DNA of 64,000 bases. Origin: Norana najaformis (lineage: Eukaryota; Annelida; Clitellata; Crassiclitellata; Hormogastridae). The DNA lies in NCBI GenBank assembly GCA_964023275.1, contig OZ029927.1, forward strand, positions 2,713,715-2,777,714. The letters are read 5' to 3'. Both the position numbers and the translations under genes were made by a program. A model generated the notes under the pieces. That model saw only the letters and a list, made by a program, of their open reading frames with translations. It was not told where the DNA came from and ran no database searches. Positions 1 through 11,539 of the stretch are shown here, one piece after another. The first letter of the stretch is position 1. The number at the start of each line of letters is the position of its first letter.

Positions 1-300
1 TGTCCAACTGCACCACATGCTTCCTGTGTCTTTTTCCTAAAGCAACAAGTCAGAGTTCTTTAAAGTCATTCGAGTCTAAACTTAAAACTCATTTGTTCAT
101 CTGTTACAACTTGCTGCTCCACTGCAGCCAAACTTCTTGTTTCCTTGACCCATCAGATTTCAACCATCGCTTCTCCAACAGATAATGATTTCTGGCTACA
201 GCTTCACTTGACCTTGTACTTTATTGTAATGATGCTATAGAAGTGACCACAGAAATTCAACTGTACAAAGCAACTCATTGCTTCAACTGAAACGCCCATA
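1..300 (+). mobile_element. 3' end of a CR1/L2-type LINE (fragment)
   Basis: A short open stretch around 45-115 reads like the extreme C-terminus of CR1/L2 reverse transcriptases, with a SLKSFESKLKTHLF-type ending (usual pattern: F/L-K-S-x-LKTHLF). No RT core is present and the element is cut by the window edge. The A+T-rich sequence after the stop would be its 3' UTR. The family is assigned by motif only. Confidence 0.5.
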
Positions 301-552
301 AAGTCTATAAGGAGTAAAAGGAGTTTGTAGTCGTTTGGTTGGTTGGTTGTGGTCACGTCTAACCATCATTCAATCCCGCGTTTAAACCTCCAACTAGTTG
401 AAAGATGCAAGTAATAATTATTCTTTTATCTTACCTGGTCTTGTCTATTCTTGAGAAAACAAGAGATGCATTAGATGTGGCTGGCAAAGTGTTGTGTAAA
501 TGCCAATGCTCCACAGGGCTACACCTCAGATGACGACAATGATTACTTTGCT

Positions 553-1345
553 TTAACCAACCACCTTAAAATACCTTTTACCTTCAAGTATCTTTAGCCT
601 TGACCTATTGCTTACCTTAAAATATCTTTTACCTTTAAGTATCTTTAGCCTTGTCCTATTGCTTACCTTAAAATACCTTTTACCTTTAAGTATCTTTAGC
701 CTTGACCTATTGCTTACCTTAAAATATCTTTTACCTTTAAGTATCTTTAGCCTTGACCTATTGCTTACCTTAAAATACCTTTTACCTTTAAGTATCTTTA
801 GCCTTGACCTATTGCTTACCTTAAAATATCTTTTACCTTTAAGTATCTTTAGCCTTGACCTATTGCTTACCTTAAAATATCTTTTACCTTTAAGTATCTT
901 TAGCCTTGTCCTACTGCTTACCTTAAAATACCTTTTACCTTTAAGTATCTTTAGCCTTGTCCTACTGCTTACCTTAAAATACCTTTTACCTTTAAGTATC
1001 TTTAGCCTTGTCCTACTGCTTACCTTAAAATATCTTTTACCTTTAAGTATCTTTAGCCTTGACCTATTGCTTACCTTAAAATACCTTTTACCTTTAAGTA
1101 TCTTTAGCCTTGACCTATTGCTTACCTTAAAATATCTTTTACCTTTAAGTATCTTTAGCCTTGACCTGTTGCTTACCTTAAAATATCTTTTACCTTTAAG
1201 TATCTTTAGCCTTGTCCTATTGCTTACCTTAAAATACCTTTTACCTTTAAGTATCTTTAGCCTTGTCCTACTGCTTACCTTAAAATACCTTTTACCTTTA
1301 AGTATCTTTAGCCTTGACCTACAGCTTACCTTAAAATGCCTCAAC
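553..1345. repeat. 51-bp minisatellite, about 15 copies
   Basis: A unit built around cttaccttaaaatatctttt then acctttaagtatctttagcc is repeated head to tail about 15 times with few substitutions (tgacctattg versus tgtcctactg variants). The period of exactly 51 bp (17 codons) keeps reading frames open on both strands across the array. The edges decay near 553 and 1345. Confidence 0.95.
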
Positions 1346-1605
1346 CTAGCAAACAGCATCTTTTCAAACCGTTTTAGAGGCGCTACATAAATCAAAACGG
1401 CCACCCACCTCTGGTATGCAAAGGGCACGGCTCGAGCCTCCTTCAAGCACAGTTGCTCAGCATCATCCAAGATGATCCGCTGGGTGGGCATCTCTGTACT
1501 TTTGGACTCTTCAGGACTAGATTTGATGTAGCACCAGGGATTCAGCTGGTCTCCCTGTCGCAGCTTTGTGTGGCCCTTGAGAAGCAACTGAATGCCTTCC
1601 ACCAA
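553..1605 (-). CDS. Uncharacterised ORF ending in 17-residue basic repeats
   Basis: The minus strand is open for 350 codons. About 95 non-repetitive residues (including NPWCYIKSSPEESKSTEMPT) run into about 15 copies of a basic 17-residue unit of the type RYFKVSNRSRLKILKGK, encoded by the minisatellite. There is no ATG at the upstream end; the frame opens just after a TAG with ctgtag in acceptor position near 1613, so it may be an internal or terminal exon. The unique part looks protein-like but I do not recognise it. A chance ORF through a 51-bp array is a real alternative because the opposite strand is open too (608-1390). Confidence 0.3.
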   Translation of the reverse strand: MVEGIQLLLKGHTKLRQGDQLNPWCYIKSSPEESKSTEMPTQRIILDDAEQLCLKEARAVPFAYQRWVAVLIYVAPLKRFEKMLFARLRHFKVSCRSRLKILKGKRYFKVSSRTRLKILKGKRYFKVSNRTRLKILKGKRYFKVSNRSRLKILKGKRYFKVSNRSRLKILKGKRYFKVSNRSRLKILKGKRYFKVSSRTRLKILKGKRYFKVSSRTRLKILKGKRYFKVSSRTRLKILKGKRYFKVSNRSRLKILKGKRYFKVSNRSRLKILKGKRYFKVSNRSRLKILKGKRYFKVSNRSRLKILKGKRYFKVSNRTRLKILKGKRYFKVSNRSRLKILEGKRYFKVVG

Positions 1606-1699
1606 TGGTGTCTACAGCGAATCTTTCAAATTTGGTTCACTGCACATATAACCAATGCAGAAATGTACAGACGCACCATAGCGGCCATCCTTTAGTTCG

Positions 1700-2330
1700 C
1701 ATTTGCATTGTGACTGTGTACATACTTACTTGACTAGATTTGACATAAACTGACTAGTTGTTATAATTTGCTTGGAATTAATTGCATATTCATGTATGTT
1801 AAGGACCTACATTTGAGACCAAATTGGTGGTGAATTTCCTGTGTAGTGGACGTAGTTGGTATCACTTGACCATTTGCCAGTGTCAGGTCATTGGTCAAGC
1901 CCTGTTAGAATTGCTGAGCAGGCCGTATGTTCTTTTCCAGTAATTGTTTGGTAGAGTATGCAAGAAACTCAGTGTTCCATTAGTCAACATTGTAGTTGTT
2001 GTTCAACCTAAAAGAAACACAAAGTTTAATTAAGATAAAGTCTTTGTTTCTATTGCTAAAAAGTATTTTTAATCTGTCAAGTTCTGTGAGTAATTTTTTT
2101 TGTTTCTCATGTTGAAATTTAAGTCCAATTCACATATTAGTTACTCAGTTAGTACTTGTCTAAAAAGTTTATTATTATCACAATATTTAGTACATCTATA
2201 ATTTGGGCAATAAAACTGCCAATTAACTTTGGCAAATGCACCAATTAAATCATTATTAAATCATTTTCGAGAGCCTTTTACACATTTATACAGTACCCTT
2301 TTAGTGGGTGCTAAATAAAAGTGTAAGATG
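1700..2330. other. Intergenic, no gene seen
   Basis: AT-rich sequence without a supported exon. A stretch near 2270-2335 (ttttagtgggtgctaaataa followed by an aagaagaaga tail) looks like the 3' end of a SINE, but no tRNA-like head was found next to it. Confidence 0.5.
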
Positions 2331-2369
2331 AAGAAGAAGAGCACTTCCTTAAGCTATGTTCATCTCTGT

Positions 2370-3045
2370 ACACCTCTTTAAATGATATATGAAGTGCTAG
2401 TAAGCTAAATAGTACCTCTATGTTCCTTACTAATTGATACATGATGTGCTGGTATGCTAAGTCTAGGACTCTGAGCCTTACTAGGTGATTTTTGAAGTGC
2501 TGGTGACTGCTGTGTCTGCCTCTATAAGCTTAACTAAGTGATATTTGAAGTGCTAGGCAGCTGTGCAATTTACTGCTATATTCACCTCTATAGGCCTTTC
2601 TAAGTGATATATGAAGTGCTATTATGGTAATCTAACCTCTGTTAGCCTTACTAGGTGATATTTGAAGTGCTAATGACTGCTATGTCTGCCTCTGTAAGCC
2701 TAACTAAGTGATAAATGATATGCTATTCAGCTATGTTTACCCTTTTAAGCCTTAATAAGTTATACATTGAGTGCAATTTACTGCTATATTCACCTCTTTA
2801 GGCCTTTCTAAGTGATATATGAAGTATGCTAAGTCTAGCATGTAAGCCTTACTAGGTAATTTTTGAAGTGCTGGTGACTGCTGTGTCTACCTCTATAAGC
2901 TTAACTGAGTGATATTTTGAAGTGCTTATCAGCTGAATTTACCTCTGTAGCCCTCACTGATTGATATATGAAGTGCTATTAAGCTGTGCTTAGTTGAAGA
3001 GGCCTTTTAAAGTGATATATGTAGTGCTATTATGGTAATCTAACT
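2370..3045. repeat. Diverged tandem repeat, unit about 52 bp
   Basis: The motif gatatatgaagtgct recurs roughly every 51-66 bp about 13 times (for example near 2382, 2541, 2607, 2658, 2925, 2965, 3020), each time preceded by a form of gccttactaagt. Units differ by substitutions and small indels, so the array is old. Some units show a higher-order order, because the gactgctgtgtctgcctct variant recurs. Confidence 0.85.
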
Positions 3046-3095
3046 CAGCTATAAAATGAGCACATTGACCGTACACACTCTTTCAATTAACATAC

Positions 3096-3955
<860 letters not shown>

Positions 3956-3959
3956 ACTT

Positions 3960-4690
3960 GACTAGCTGCAGGCTACACCTGCAAACTGGGGTGGTTCTGG
4001 AGGAGTTTTGGCTAAAGAAGTGTCATTCAAAGCATCAGCGGTTCTACATCAACGGATGGCCAAAGCCATCTCTTCTCTTAAGATCTGGAAGAGATTGCAG
4101 GATTGCAGATGTTTGCCATTTTACAGTTCAGCTTTATATCAAAGCATGGTACAGGCCTCATCTGCAACATCAGCTCCTCGAACTGACCTTCAGCTTATCA
4201 ACGATATTGACAAATGCAAGGACATATGTACTACTATCCCCGATGTTGCCATGAAGAAGTTCCTAGGGCATCTTTGGTACCTGTCAGAGGAACTCACAGC
4301 ACTGGCATTCTTTGACGATGAGGTGCCAAATGACATAAAACAAAGAATGGTCCTCTCTCTGCAGAACAACCACTTAAGAGAGTTACACTGGATCCATCCA
4401 CTATTAACACTAAACAACTGGAAGACTTTGTGACATCCAACACTTGCAGATTTTTGACATTACTGGACTATCGGCCAACTTCTTGGACAAAGATGTTGAA
4501 ACATGGACAGCAGATGACTATCACAACTCTGATCGAGAGGCTGTTCGCTGTATGAGAGTTGTAAATGACATTGCTGAGCGAGGTGTTGCTCTGATGGATG
4601 AATACAACAAACTTCACACCAACAATGAAGAACAGAAACAAATCCTTCTGTTGGTTGTCAAAGAATACCGGCAGTGTTATCCTGACTGAA
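3960..4690 (+). pseudogene. Decayed C-terminal part of a transposase-like protein family
   Basis: Three overlapping frames together encode one protein: 4008-4433, then a frame running through about 4412-4455, then 4444-4689, so at least two frameshifts are needed. Diagnostic blocks are LHQRMAKAISSLKIWKRLQ, GHLWYLSEELTALAFFDDEV, a QLEDFVTSNT stretch that falls in the middle frame, VVNDIAERGVALMDEYN and EEQKQILLLVVKEYRQCYPD. The same blocks in the same order occur in the second copy at 52.9-54.4 kb (SLKVWLFRLQF; HLWYF; LILLILFDPEV). I know this pattern from uncharacterised multicopy invertebrate proteins; the transposase assignment is inference. The N-terminal half is missing here. Confidence 0.65.
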
Positions 4691-5079
4691 GCAAAACTAT
4701 GGTTGCTATGAACTACATCCAAACATCTTCATTTGAACTGTATAAATATGGTAGAGTTCATTTCTACCAATTATGATGAAGATTAACTTGGCTATATAAA
4801 CATTATTAACAGAGTACTGAGTAATGTGTAACAAACTGTTTTAATCATAATGTTACAATAATTGTACGCTTTTTATTCATTTTTTTCATTAAATGTCTAA
4901 TGATTTATATAAAATGAAAGGTAGCAACTCCTAACTCAATTTCTTTTGAAAACTTTCCAGCATATTTATTTTTATACTAAGGTTAACCAGTTAAGAAGGT
5001 GCCCCACTTGGTTTCAGAGGAAATGTCTATCTGTCCAATAAGGACCACCCTAACCTGGTTGTGTGGCTATGATCTCTGG

Positions 5080-5240
5080 CTATGATCTTAAAAGTGTTGC
5101 TGTGATATCTTTACAAATGCAACAATGTTATCTCTGTCGTGCGGACTGACCTTCTGGATATCGACCAGATTGTGGCTTGGTTTTGGTGTGCCATCGGTTG
5201 ATGCCTTGTCCATTAGACACCGGCGAATTAGAAGTTGCTC
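5080..5240 (-). mobile_element. SINE/LINE 3' module with shared core
   Basis: Homologous by eye, in reverse orientation, to 25005-25115: both contain acaaggcatcaaccgat followed by a caccaaaaccaa-type stretch and a ggtcagtcc-like segment. The plus strand ends in a (TTA)n run at 5241-5261. No coding content beyond a short chance frame. Confidence 0.55.
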
Positions 5241-5264
5241 ATTATTATTATTATTATTAATTTC

Positions 5265-5470
5265 AAACACCACCCACCGGTAACCGTCTGCCTCTCTGCC
5301 TGCCTGCTTCCTGTCTGTCTGCCTCCCTGCCTCTTACATCTCGACCGGGAACCGATTCCTTCTTGCCTATCGATTTTGTTTTGACTGAGCGTCTGTGAAT
5401 AAGTTCCCGCGATTTAGCTTTCGTTGGGCACTGTAGAAATCTCGAGTTCACGATTACGATAATTTGTGTT
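5265..5470 (+). mobile_element. 3' tail of an L2/CR1-type LINE (fragment)
   Basis: Runs from aatttcaaacaccacc through accgattcc, gcctatcgattttgttttga, cgcgatttagctttcgttgg and gcactgtagaaatctcgag to an acgattacgat end. The same consensus forms the 3' UTR of the LINE in EDEM2 intron 1 (38.9-39.3 kb, minus), which identifies it. It is 5'-truncated to the tail only. Confidence 0.75.
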
Positions 5471-5489
5471 GTACTCCTCATTTCCTTCT

Positions 5490-5960
5490 GGTACATCACT
5501 CCTGTTCTTAAATCACTTCACTGGCTTAAAATACCCGAACGAATAGAATACAAAGTTCTATCGCTTATCAATCCACCCAAACATCCTATCTACGTCAGTT
5601 ATTTACAATTCCATTCCGCTCAACTCGCTCCTCTTTCGTCCTAACACTTCTCCGCCCTCCCGTCACCCCACCCTTAAAATTTGGTAATCGCTCCATATCC
5701 ATAGCTGCCCCACCCCTTGGAATAAAACTCCCGCCAGAATTACAACAATTATCTGATCCATCATGCGAACTCGCTAACACTTTATCCCTTGCAATCTTTG
5801 CACAGGTCTTTCACTCAAAACTGAAAACACTTGTCTTCCACAAATCCGATCCTGACTCTTCCCTTTCTCTGTCTGTCTGTCTGTCTGCTGTCTGTCTGTC
5901 TCTCTCTCTCTTCCTCTCTCTGCTCCAATCGAAACACCATCCGCTGTGTAGCCGTATGAC
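5490..5960 (+). mobile_element. RT C-terminal fragment of the same LINE family
   Basis: A broken reading frame contains [20 protein letters not shown], typical of the CR1/L2 RT C-terminus, and is followed by sequence matching the C-terminal coding and 3' region of the 39 kb element. A CTGT/CT microsatellite sits at 5863-5925. Stops and frameshifts show that it is dead. Confidence 0.7.
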
Positions 5961-7035
5961 AGTACGATTATGATCCTTTCTATGGGTGATGGTAAGTAAT
6001 TGTTAACACGCCAGTGATTAATAGAGGTAAGGCAAGATCTTTGGGTAAGGCGCCATCAAAGCTAGCCTATTTGGCTTCTTTGCATTAGTTAGGTAGGCCT
6101 AATCAATCGGTACTAACGTTTCTGATCACGTTTGAAGGTTCTGAAAATTATTTTCACAAATACCATGTTTTAACATTTTTTGTTCAACGTTGTTTTAGGC
6201 TACATCTATAGGATTACAGGCTTGATTATGTAGGCCTGTGTAACATTATGGCTGGAATTTCTTCCAACAAAACTCTAAATGCTAATATTTTACAAGTTTC
6301 TGTTTATTTTTTGTTTACAGAAAGTTAGGCCTACATATTGATCGTAATTTCGACAACTTTTTCAATTAGTTACAACTAGAATAACTGAAAACAGATTTCA
6401 ACGTCACAAAAGGAAGAATTTGAAACCAGTTCAAAGCTTAGTTTTTTCATATTTTATTTGATGACACAGTGGAAGAATTATTATCCCAAAATTTTAAAAA
6501 CACGAAAATTCTTTAAAGTGAATCTTAAGATCTACATTGATGCCTGATAAAAAGATATGACTGGCGATGTGCTGGATACACATGCAAACTAATGTAACAG
6601 ACATATCGGTCTACTTATCTTGCAGTCTAGGTTCTAGGGTTACGTTTATATTTTGTTTATAGAAAGCCACAGATCAAACAGTTTGTAATAATATATAAGC
6701 ATATATATATACCGGTAAAATAAATCTATACGTTATATAGGATATGTCCTACCGATAGGCCTAATATGAAACAGACCTACTGGTGAAACATCACTAATCT
6801 ATACCAAGGTTAAAATTAAATATAATTCTTTACATGGGCAAAAAATCGATTGATCAAAATAGCACAAAAAGTATCAGAAATAATTTAGGAATGAGAACTT
6901 TATTCAATAAGCCATAGGATTTGGTCCATTGGGTGGTCTATCTTTCAGCCAGATGAACAGTATAGAAGCAAAAATGGAAGCAAAAAAGAGATCGGCGCTA
7001 TTTCAATAATTTATACAGCAAGACAGATCCCTAGG
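5961..7035. other. Intergenic, no gene seen
   Basis: AT-rich sequence downstream of the minus-strand gene ending at 7036. It is notable only for repeated taggccta octamers (near 6107, 6229, 6328, 6757). Part of it is presumably the 3' UTR of that gene. Confidence 0.5.
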
Positions 7036-10000
7036 TTATTTGCCGACGCAAGTCAGGAGGATGGGTTTGATGTCCCTGGTGGCAATCCACGGCGGATGTG
7101 AGTCTCGCTCGCGTATCTCAATGCGAACAACATCCACAGCAGCCCCCACGGCATCCTTCGATCCACCCTTTGCTCTCGAGACCGAGCCTGCAGGTCTCGA
7201 AGATGCTGACGTCGACGTCGCTATGGCAACCGTCGCCATGGTGGCGGCCGTCTTGTGGTCGACCTTAACGAGACTCAGCCTGCGCGGTTTCATCTTCTCC
7301 TGCTTGAAGCGATGCTGCTGATGCTGGTGGTGATGCTGGTAAGGGTGATGCTGAAGAGCAGCCGCACTCTGCTGTTGGCTGACAGCCAACAGTTGAGCGA
7401 TAGCCGACGGTTGGATGACGGCCAGTGATTGATTGAAAGGTGACAATTGACTGACAGCGGAATATTGATTGACAGCCGATATTTGATTGATAGGTGACGG
7501 GCTGCCAAGCGCCGGACAGACGGGCGAAGACTGGACACTGATGGGCGACTGACCAACGCAGATGGACGGATGAGCTAGCGCAAGTTGCGCGTTCGGAGGC
7601 TTCTCTGAGAGAAATGAAGCGTAACGGTGAGCGACGAGCATCTCTGCCAACTGGATGTGGCGTCGGCACAGCCGGATGCTGTTGATGACGACTACGCAGT
7701 CTCTGGCGTTCGTTGCCTGGCAACAGTAGTCATAGAGATCCGGCTGCTTCGACCGAAGAGTCACTTCGTACTGCTTCAGGTCTGCGTATTCAAGAACAGA
7801 GACCGTTAGGGTTAGGCCTACTACTAGGGCCTACAACAGAGACCGTTAGGGTTAGGCCTACTACTAGGGGCCTACAACAGAGACCGTTAGGGTTAGGCCT
7901 ACTACTAGGGCCTACAACAGAGACCGTTAGGGTTAGGCCTACTACTAGGGCCTACAACAGAGACCGTTAGGGTTAGGCCTACTACTAGGGGCCTACAACA
8001 GAGACCGTTAGGGTTAGGCCTACTACTAGGGGCCTACATCAGAGAACAAGACAGAAAATACAAGGCCTTTGCGAAGCACTAAAAGCTCTATAGTGTCTTG
8101 ATACACACATACGTACATACATACATGCATACAAACATACATACATAAATGCATGCATACATACATTCATACCTAAATACATCATACATACTCAGATGTA
8201 TACATTGTTGCAAGGGCACGTGTGGAAGGCAGGTGAGGTTAGGTCAGAAGGTGACACATGCCCATGCAACATTCGGTTAGGAACACGTGCGCATGCACTT
8301 GTGTTGAAAGGAGTGTTTGAGGGAGTGTTTAAAGGAGTGGTTGTCTCGTTGGGAGAAAAGAATATATAAAAGAGTGAGTGGAAAGTTCTTGGGAGATATT
8401 GCTGTGAGAAAAGGTTATGGGTCAGATATTGCCCTGTTGGAGGAAGTTCGTTGAGTTGAAGTTGTTGTTGCCGTTTTGGGTTCGAGAATACAGAGTTTTA
8501 AACCAACGAACGTTGTATGCTGGTTCGGCCTATACCTCTACGAGCCTAATCGCTTTCCAGCATGCAACAACATACATACATATATACTCACATATAGGCC
8601 TATACATAAGCCTACATACATACATACATACATACATACATGCACACATTCGTACACATGTGCACATACATACATCCATACATAAATGCATATATTTTTT
8701 CATACCCAAAGGCATACATACGTACATACACACACAGGAAAACATACATACATACATAAATACATATACATGCATACAAACAAACATACGTACATTACAT
8801 ACATACATACATACATACATAAATACACATCCATAAATACATACAAACAAACATATATACATACATACGTACATACATACATGCATATGATTGAACAGGA
8901 TATACAACACGGTAGGATATATAACATATCTATAGTATGGTAGGCCTATGGAATAGAACAGGGCATGGGCGAGGTTCTAATAGGCGCTAAATAAATATCC
9001 AGATACATGGCCTATATACACAGAACTCTAGCAATGAACGAATGATTGAAACAGTTAACGAATCGATGAATCGATCTGAAGATCGATTGTTCTGCTGACC
9101 GAGCGACAGAGCGTCTTTGATCTGTTTGGCAGTGAATGACTGTTCCGCTTGAAGCGCCATGATCCTCTGTCGATCCTCTCGAATCGTTCTCAGCGTCTCC
9201 TCCAACTCCTCCTTCAGACGAATCGTTCGCTCCTCTGCTCTCCTCAACTCACGCTTCGTCTTCCTGCATTTCAAATATCCAAGTATGCACCCAGTCGAAA
9301 CTGTAAATGTAATTTGAGATTTAGAAATCGCCTCTTAGAGGATAAACTCAACAGATGTGCTTCCGACCCGATAAAGTAGAATCACTGTTAAACAGTAGTC
9401 TTCAGGCGCCTGCGGAACACTGAAAGAGGGAGAGAAAGGCGCTCAAGACTCAATTCTCGAGGGAGACGAAACCCATCCGTTCGTCCTTCTGTCCGTTCGT
9501 AGTCGTCCGTTCGTTTGTCCGTCCATAGTGTCCTGATACTTAGGTATATAGGCCTATGTATACATATACCGATGTATCCCTGATGAATGTAAATATAAAC
9601 ATCCGAATTTTGAATATATATGAATGCAACTTCATATACATGCAGATATAATGTGAATGCATCGATGTAAAATCGACTTCTGCAGACGGACTTCAGACAG
9701 TCAGCCATAAGCACGTGGGAAAACATCTATATCTAGGCCTATTTTGATCTGTAGACTGATATTCTATCAGTGAAATTAATTTGTTCTGCAGGGACAGTCG
9801 CTTATAGATAGAACTCGACCCTGCTCATTTTGTAACGAATTTATCGGGTAAGGTCCTTCCCCACCGCCATTTACAGGTCCCCGTGTACGGACCGTGCTAT
9901 AGCCCGAGATTAAAATCTGTTACTGTAAATACACAGACTATCGGTATGCGAACCGGCATCCTTACGCAAAGAGCGCCTTGACGCATGCTTTAACCAGTAC

Positions 10001-10687
10001 CTAACAAGGCTAGCATTCAGTATGGGGTCAACCATTAGAACTACTTTGGGTGGGAATCCGTTGGTTAGGTTCGATGTGTGTGCGGGAGCCCGCCATGCAC
10101 TGATGACATCTCCAGCTATCTGTGCATTGTTTTATCTAGGCCCTTCTGATGTTGCTTTCTGTTGTTAACAAACTTTAACATCATTGAATTACCGTAAATA
10201 GAGAACGGCTCTCATCAGTATATCTTGAAGCGGCGCTATACAAATGTCTAAGTACAGCTACAGTTACATACAACGTTGCTTACAGTAACACATACTGCCT
10301 ACCAATTTTCAACCCAACTATCGATTGTGTTTGTGACGCCTGTGAGTAATTTGGTTCAAGCGACTTAGCTTTCTTTTGGGGGCTGAAGAAATCTTGAGAA
10401 TGCCATTACAACTGCAATTACGTTCCGACAAATTATAGCCTATTATAAGGCTACTTAACAGGCTACTTAGGCCTGTATATAAGCCTCCTAATTATATAAC
10501 GGACAACGTAGTATACAAATTAGGTCTAGGCTATTTAGGCCTACCTTTGAAGTTCGAAAGCGTTTTGCAGCAAAGACTCGAGATTTTCAGCAGTTTTCTC
10601 CGCCGTGTCTAACTCTTTTTCTGGAGTATTCGAAACATCTTCATCGGGCTTAAGGACTGGACTGGCAGGTTCCGACACTAAATCCAT
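7036..10687 (-). CDS. Uncharacterised coiled-coil and Q/H-rich protein, 3 exons
   Basis: Coding exons are 10687-10545, 9263-9100 and 7781-7036 (1053 nt, 350 aa). Junction phases agree: exon 1 ends with two bases of an Arg codon completed by the first base of exon 2, and exon 2 ends with one base completed by AC of exon 3. The first donor is AAAG/GTAGG; the second, CTCG/GTCAGC, is weak. Residues 1-47 are acidic. Residues 48-102 form a heptad-like charged coiled coil (KRELRRAEERTIRLKEELEE). Residues 103-155 hold a compact Cys/Leu-rich block (DLYDYCCQATNARDC, RLCRRHIQLAEMLVAHRYAS). The tail has imperfect INQxSAVxQ repeats, a QHHPYQHHHQHQQH run and basic residues. The start ATG has A at -3 and G at +4. 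I do not recognise the family. Exons 2 and 3 may be separated by a further small exon that I missed. Confidence 0.65.
7797..8043. repeat. 40-bp minisatellite with telomere-like TTAGGGTTAGG
   Basis: Six copies of a 40-41 bp unit (agagaccgttagggttaggc then ctactactagggcctacaac), nearly identical; a single extra G marks some copies. Each unit holds two TTAGGG-type hexamers and one GGCCTA motif. The array lies in intron 2 of the 7036-10687 gene, immediately upstream of the exon 3 acceptor. Confidence 0.95.
8105..8200. repeat. (CATA)n-type microsatellite, imperfect
   Basis: Imperfect tetranucleotide run (acatacatacatgcatacaa and variants) in intron 2. Confidence 0.85.
8560..8890. repeat. Long imperfect (CATA)n microsatellite
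   Basis: About 330 bp dominated by cata/taca repeats with gtac and cacaca interruptions. It creates long Tyr/Ile/His- and Cys/Met/Val-rich open frames on both strands that are not genes. Confidence 0.95.
9790..9935 (+). mobile_element. MITE-like repeat, family A
   Basis: Contains ctcgaccctgctcattttgt, tgaattaat-like sequence, ccttccccaccg, then ccgtgctatagcccgagatt. The same ordered blocks occur at 28925-29090 (plus), 23495-23645 (minus), 63225-63315 (minus) and twice in the foldback at 11540-11800. There is no coding capacity. Confidence 0.7.
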
Positions 10688-11539
10688 CGTAACCTATAAT
10701 CTGCAATTATAACTGGAGATTATAGGACCACACATCGACATTTTATTTCCACTATAGGCCTACATTGTAAAGGCTAGAGAAATTGAACATCTTTATCCGT
10801 ATTGCTATTTTACCTGTTTTACGGTTTTTTACGAAACTTTTCAGTGTTTTAAAGAAATTTACATTGTGTGAAGTACAAAGAACATTTAAGGGCAGATCCT
10901 AATTTAACAAAACCACGAAATACCACAAATAAAGAGTTATCGATGTTACAATAATAATAATAATTTTATGCCTGCTACGAACGTTGTCATGGATACTGAT
11001 AAGCGCGTCACACTATCTGCGTTGACAAAACAATAGTTTTTCAGCAGGCTTTTATTGCTCGTAATGTAAGACTATAGGCCCCCCTAATAGTTCAAGAATA
11101 AAACATGTAAAACAGAACATTAGCGCCAAACTGCCTGTTATGAAACCGAGAATACGATGACACCATATACGGCCATAAATAGTGGACATTAAATAATTAT
11201 AAGCGCTATAAACAATTAATTATATGAACAAGTAATTAACGGTAGTGTTGCAGAATTAAATTAGTCACAGATAAAGGCAGACACATTTAAGGATGTCTGA
11301 AGCAAAGACGAAAGGACGACAGACAGAACAAACAGTGGAAAGGAGGCAGACAAAGGCACATAGATACGAAGACACGGCAAAGTACAGCTCCAAGGACAAC
11401 GCGTGCGGGCGAGTGGAACTGGAAGGAGTGCGATCTGCAAGACAGACAGCAGAGATTTGAAAGCACTGCGGTTAGCTTCATTGGATAAAGGCGTCAAAGC
11501 GCTCTTTCCGTGAGGATTTCGGCTGATATACCGGAAGTG

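Noticed and set aside
608..1390. 260-codon plus-strand ORF of Leu-rich 17-residue repeats
   Set aside because: It consists almost only of the 51-bp minisatellite; the apparent hydrophobic repeats follow from its AT-rich unit.
7797..8043. Regular repeats reminiscent of a CRISPR array
   Set aside because: Units are directly adjacent, with no unique spacers; the genome is eukaryotic and this is a minisatellite.
8417..8943. Several 70-140 codon ORFs on both strands (His/Tyr/Ile- and Cys/Met/Val-rich)
   Set aside because: They are translations of the imperfect CATA microsatellite and have no unique sequence.
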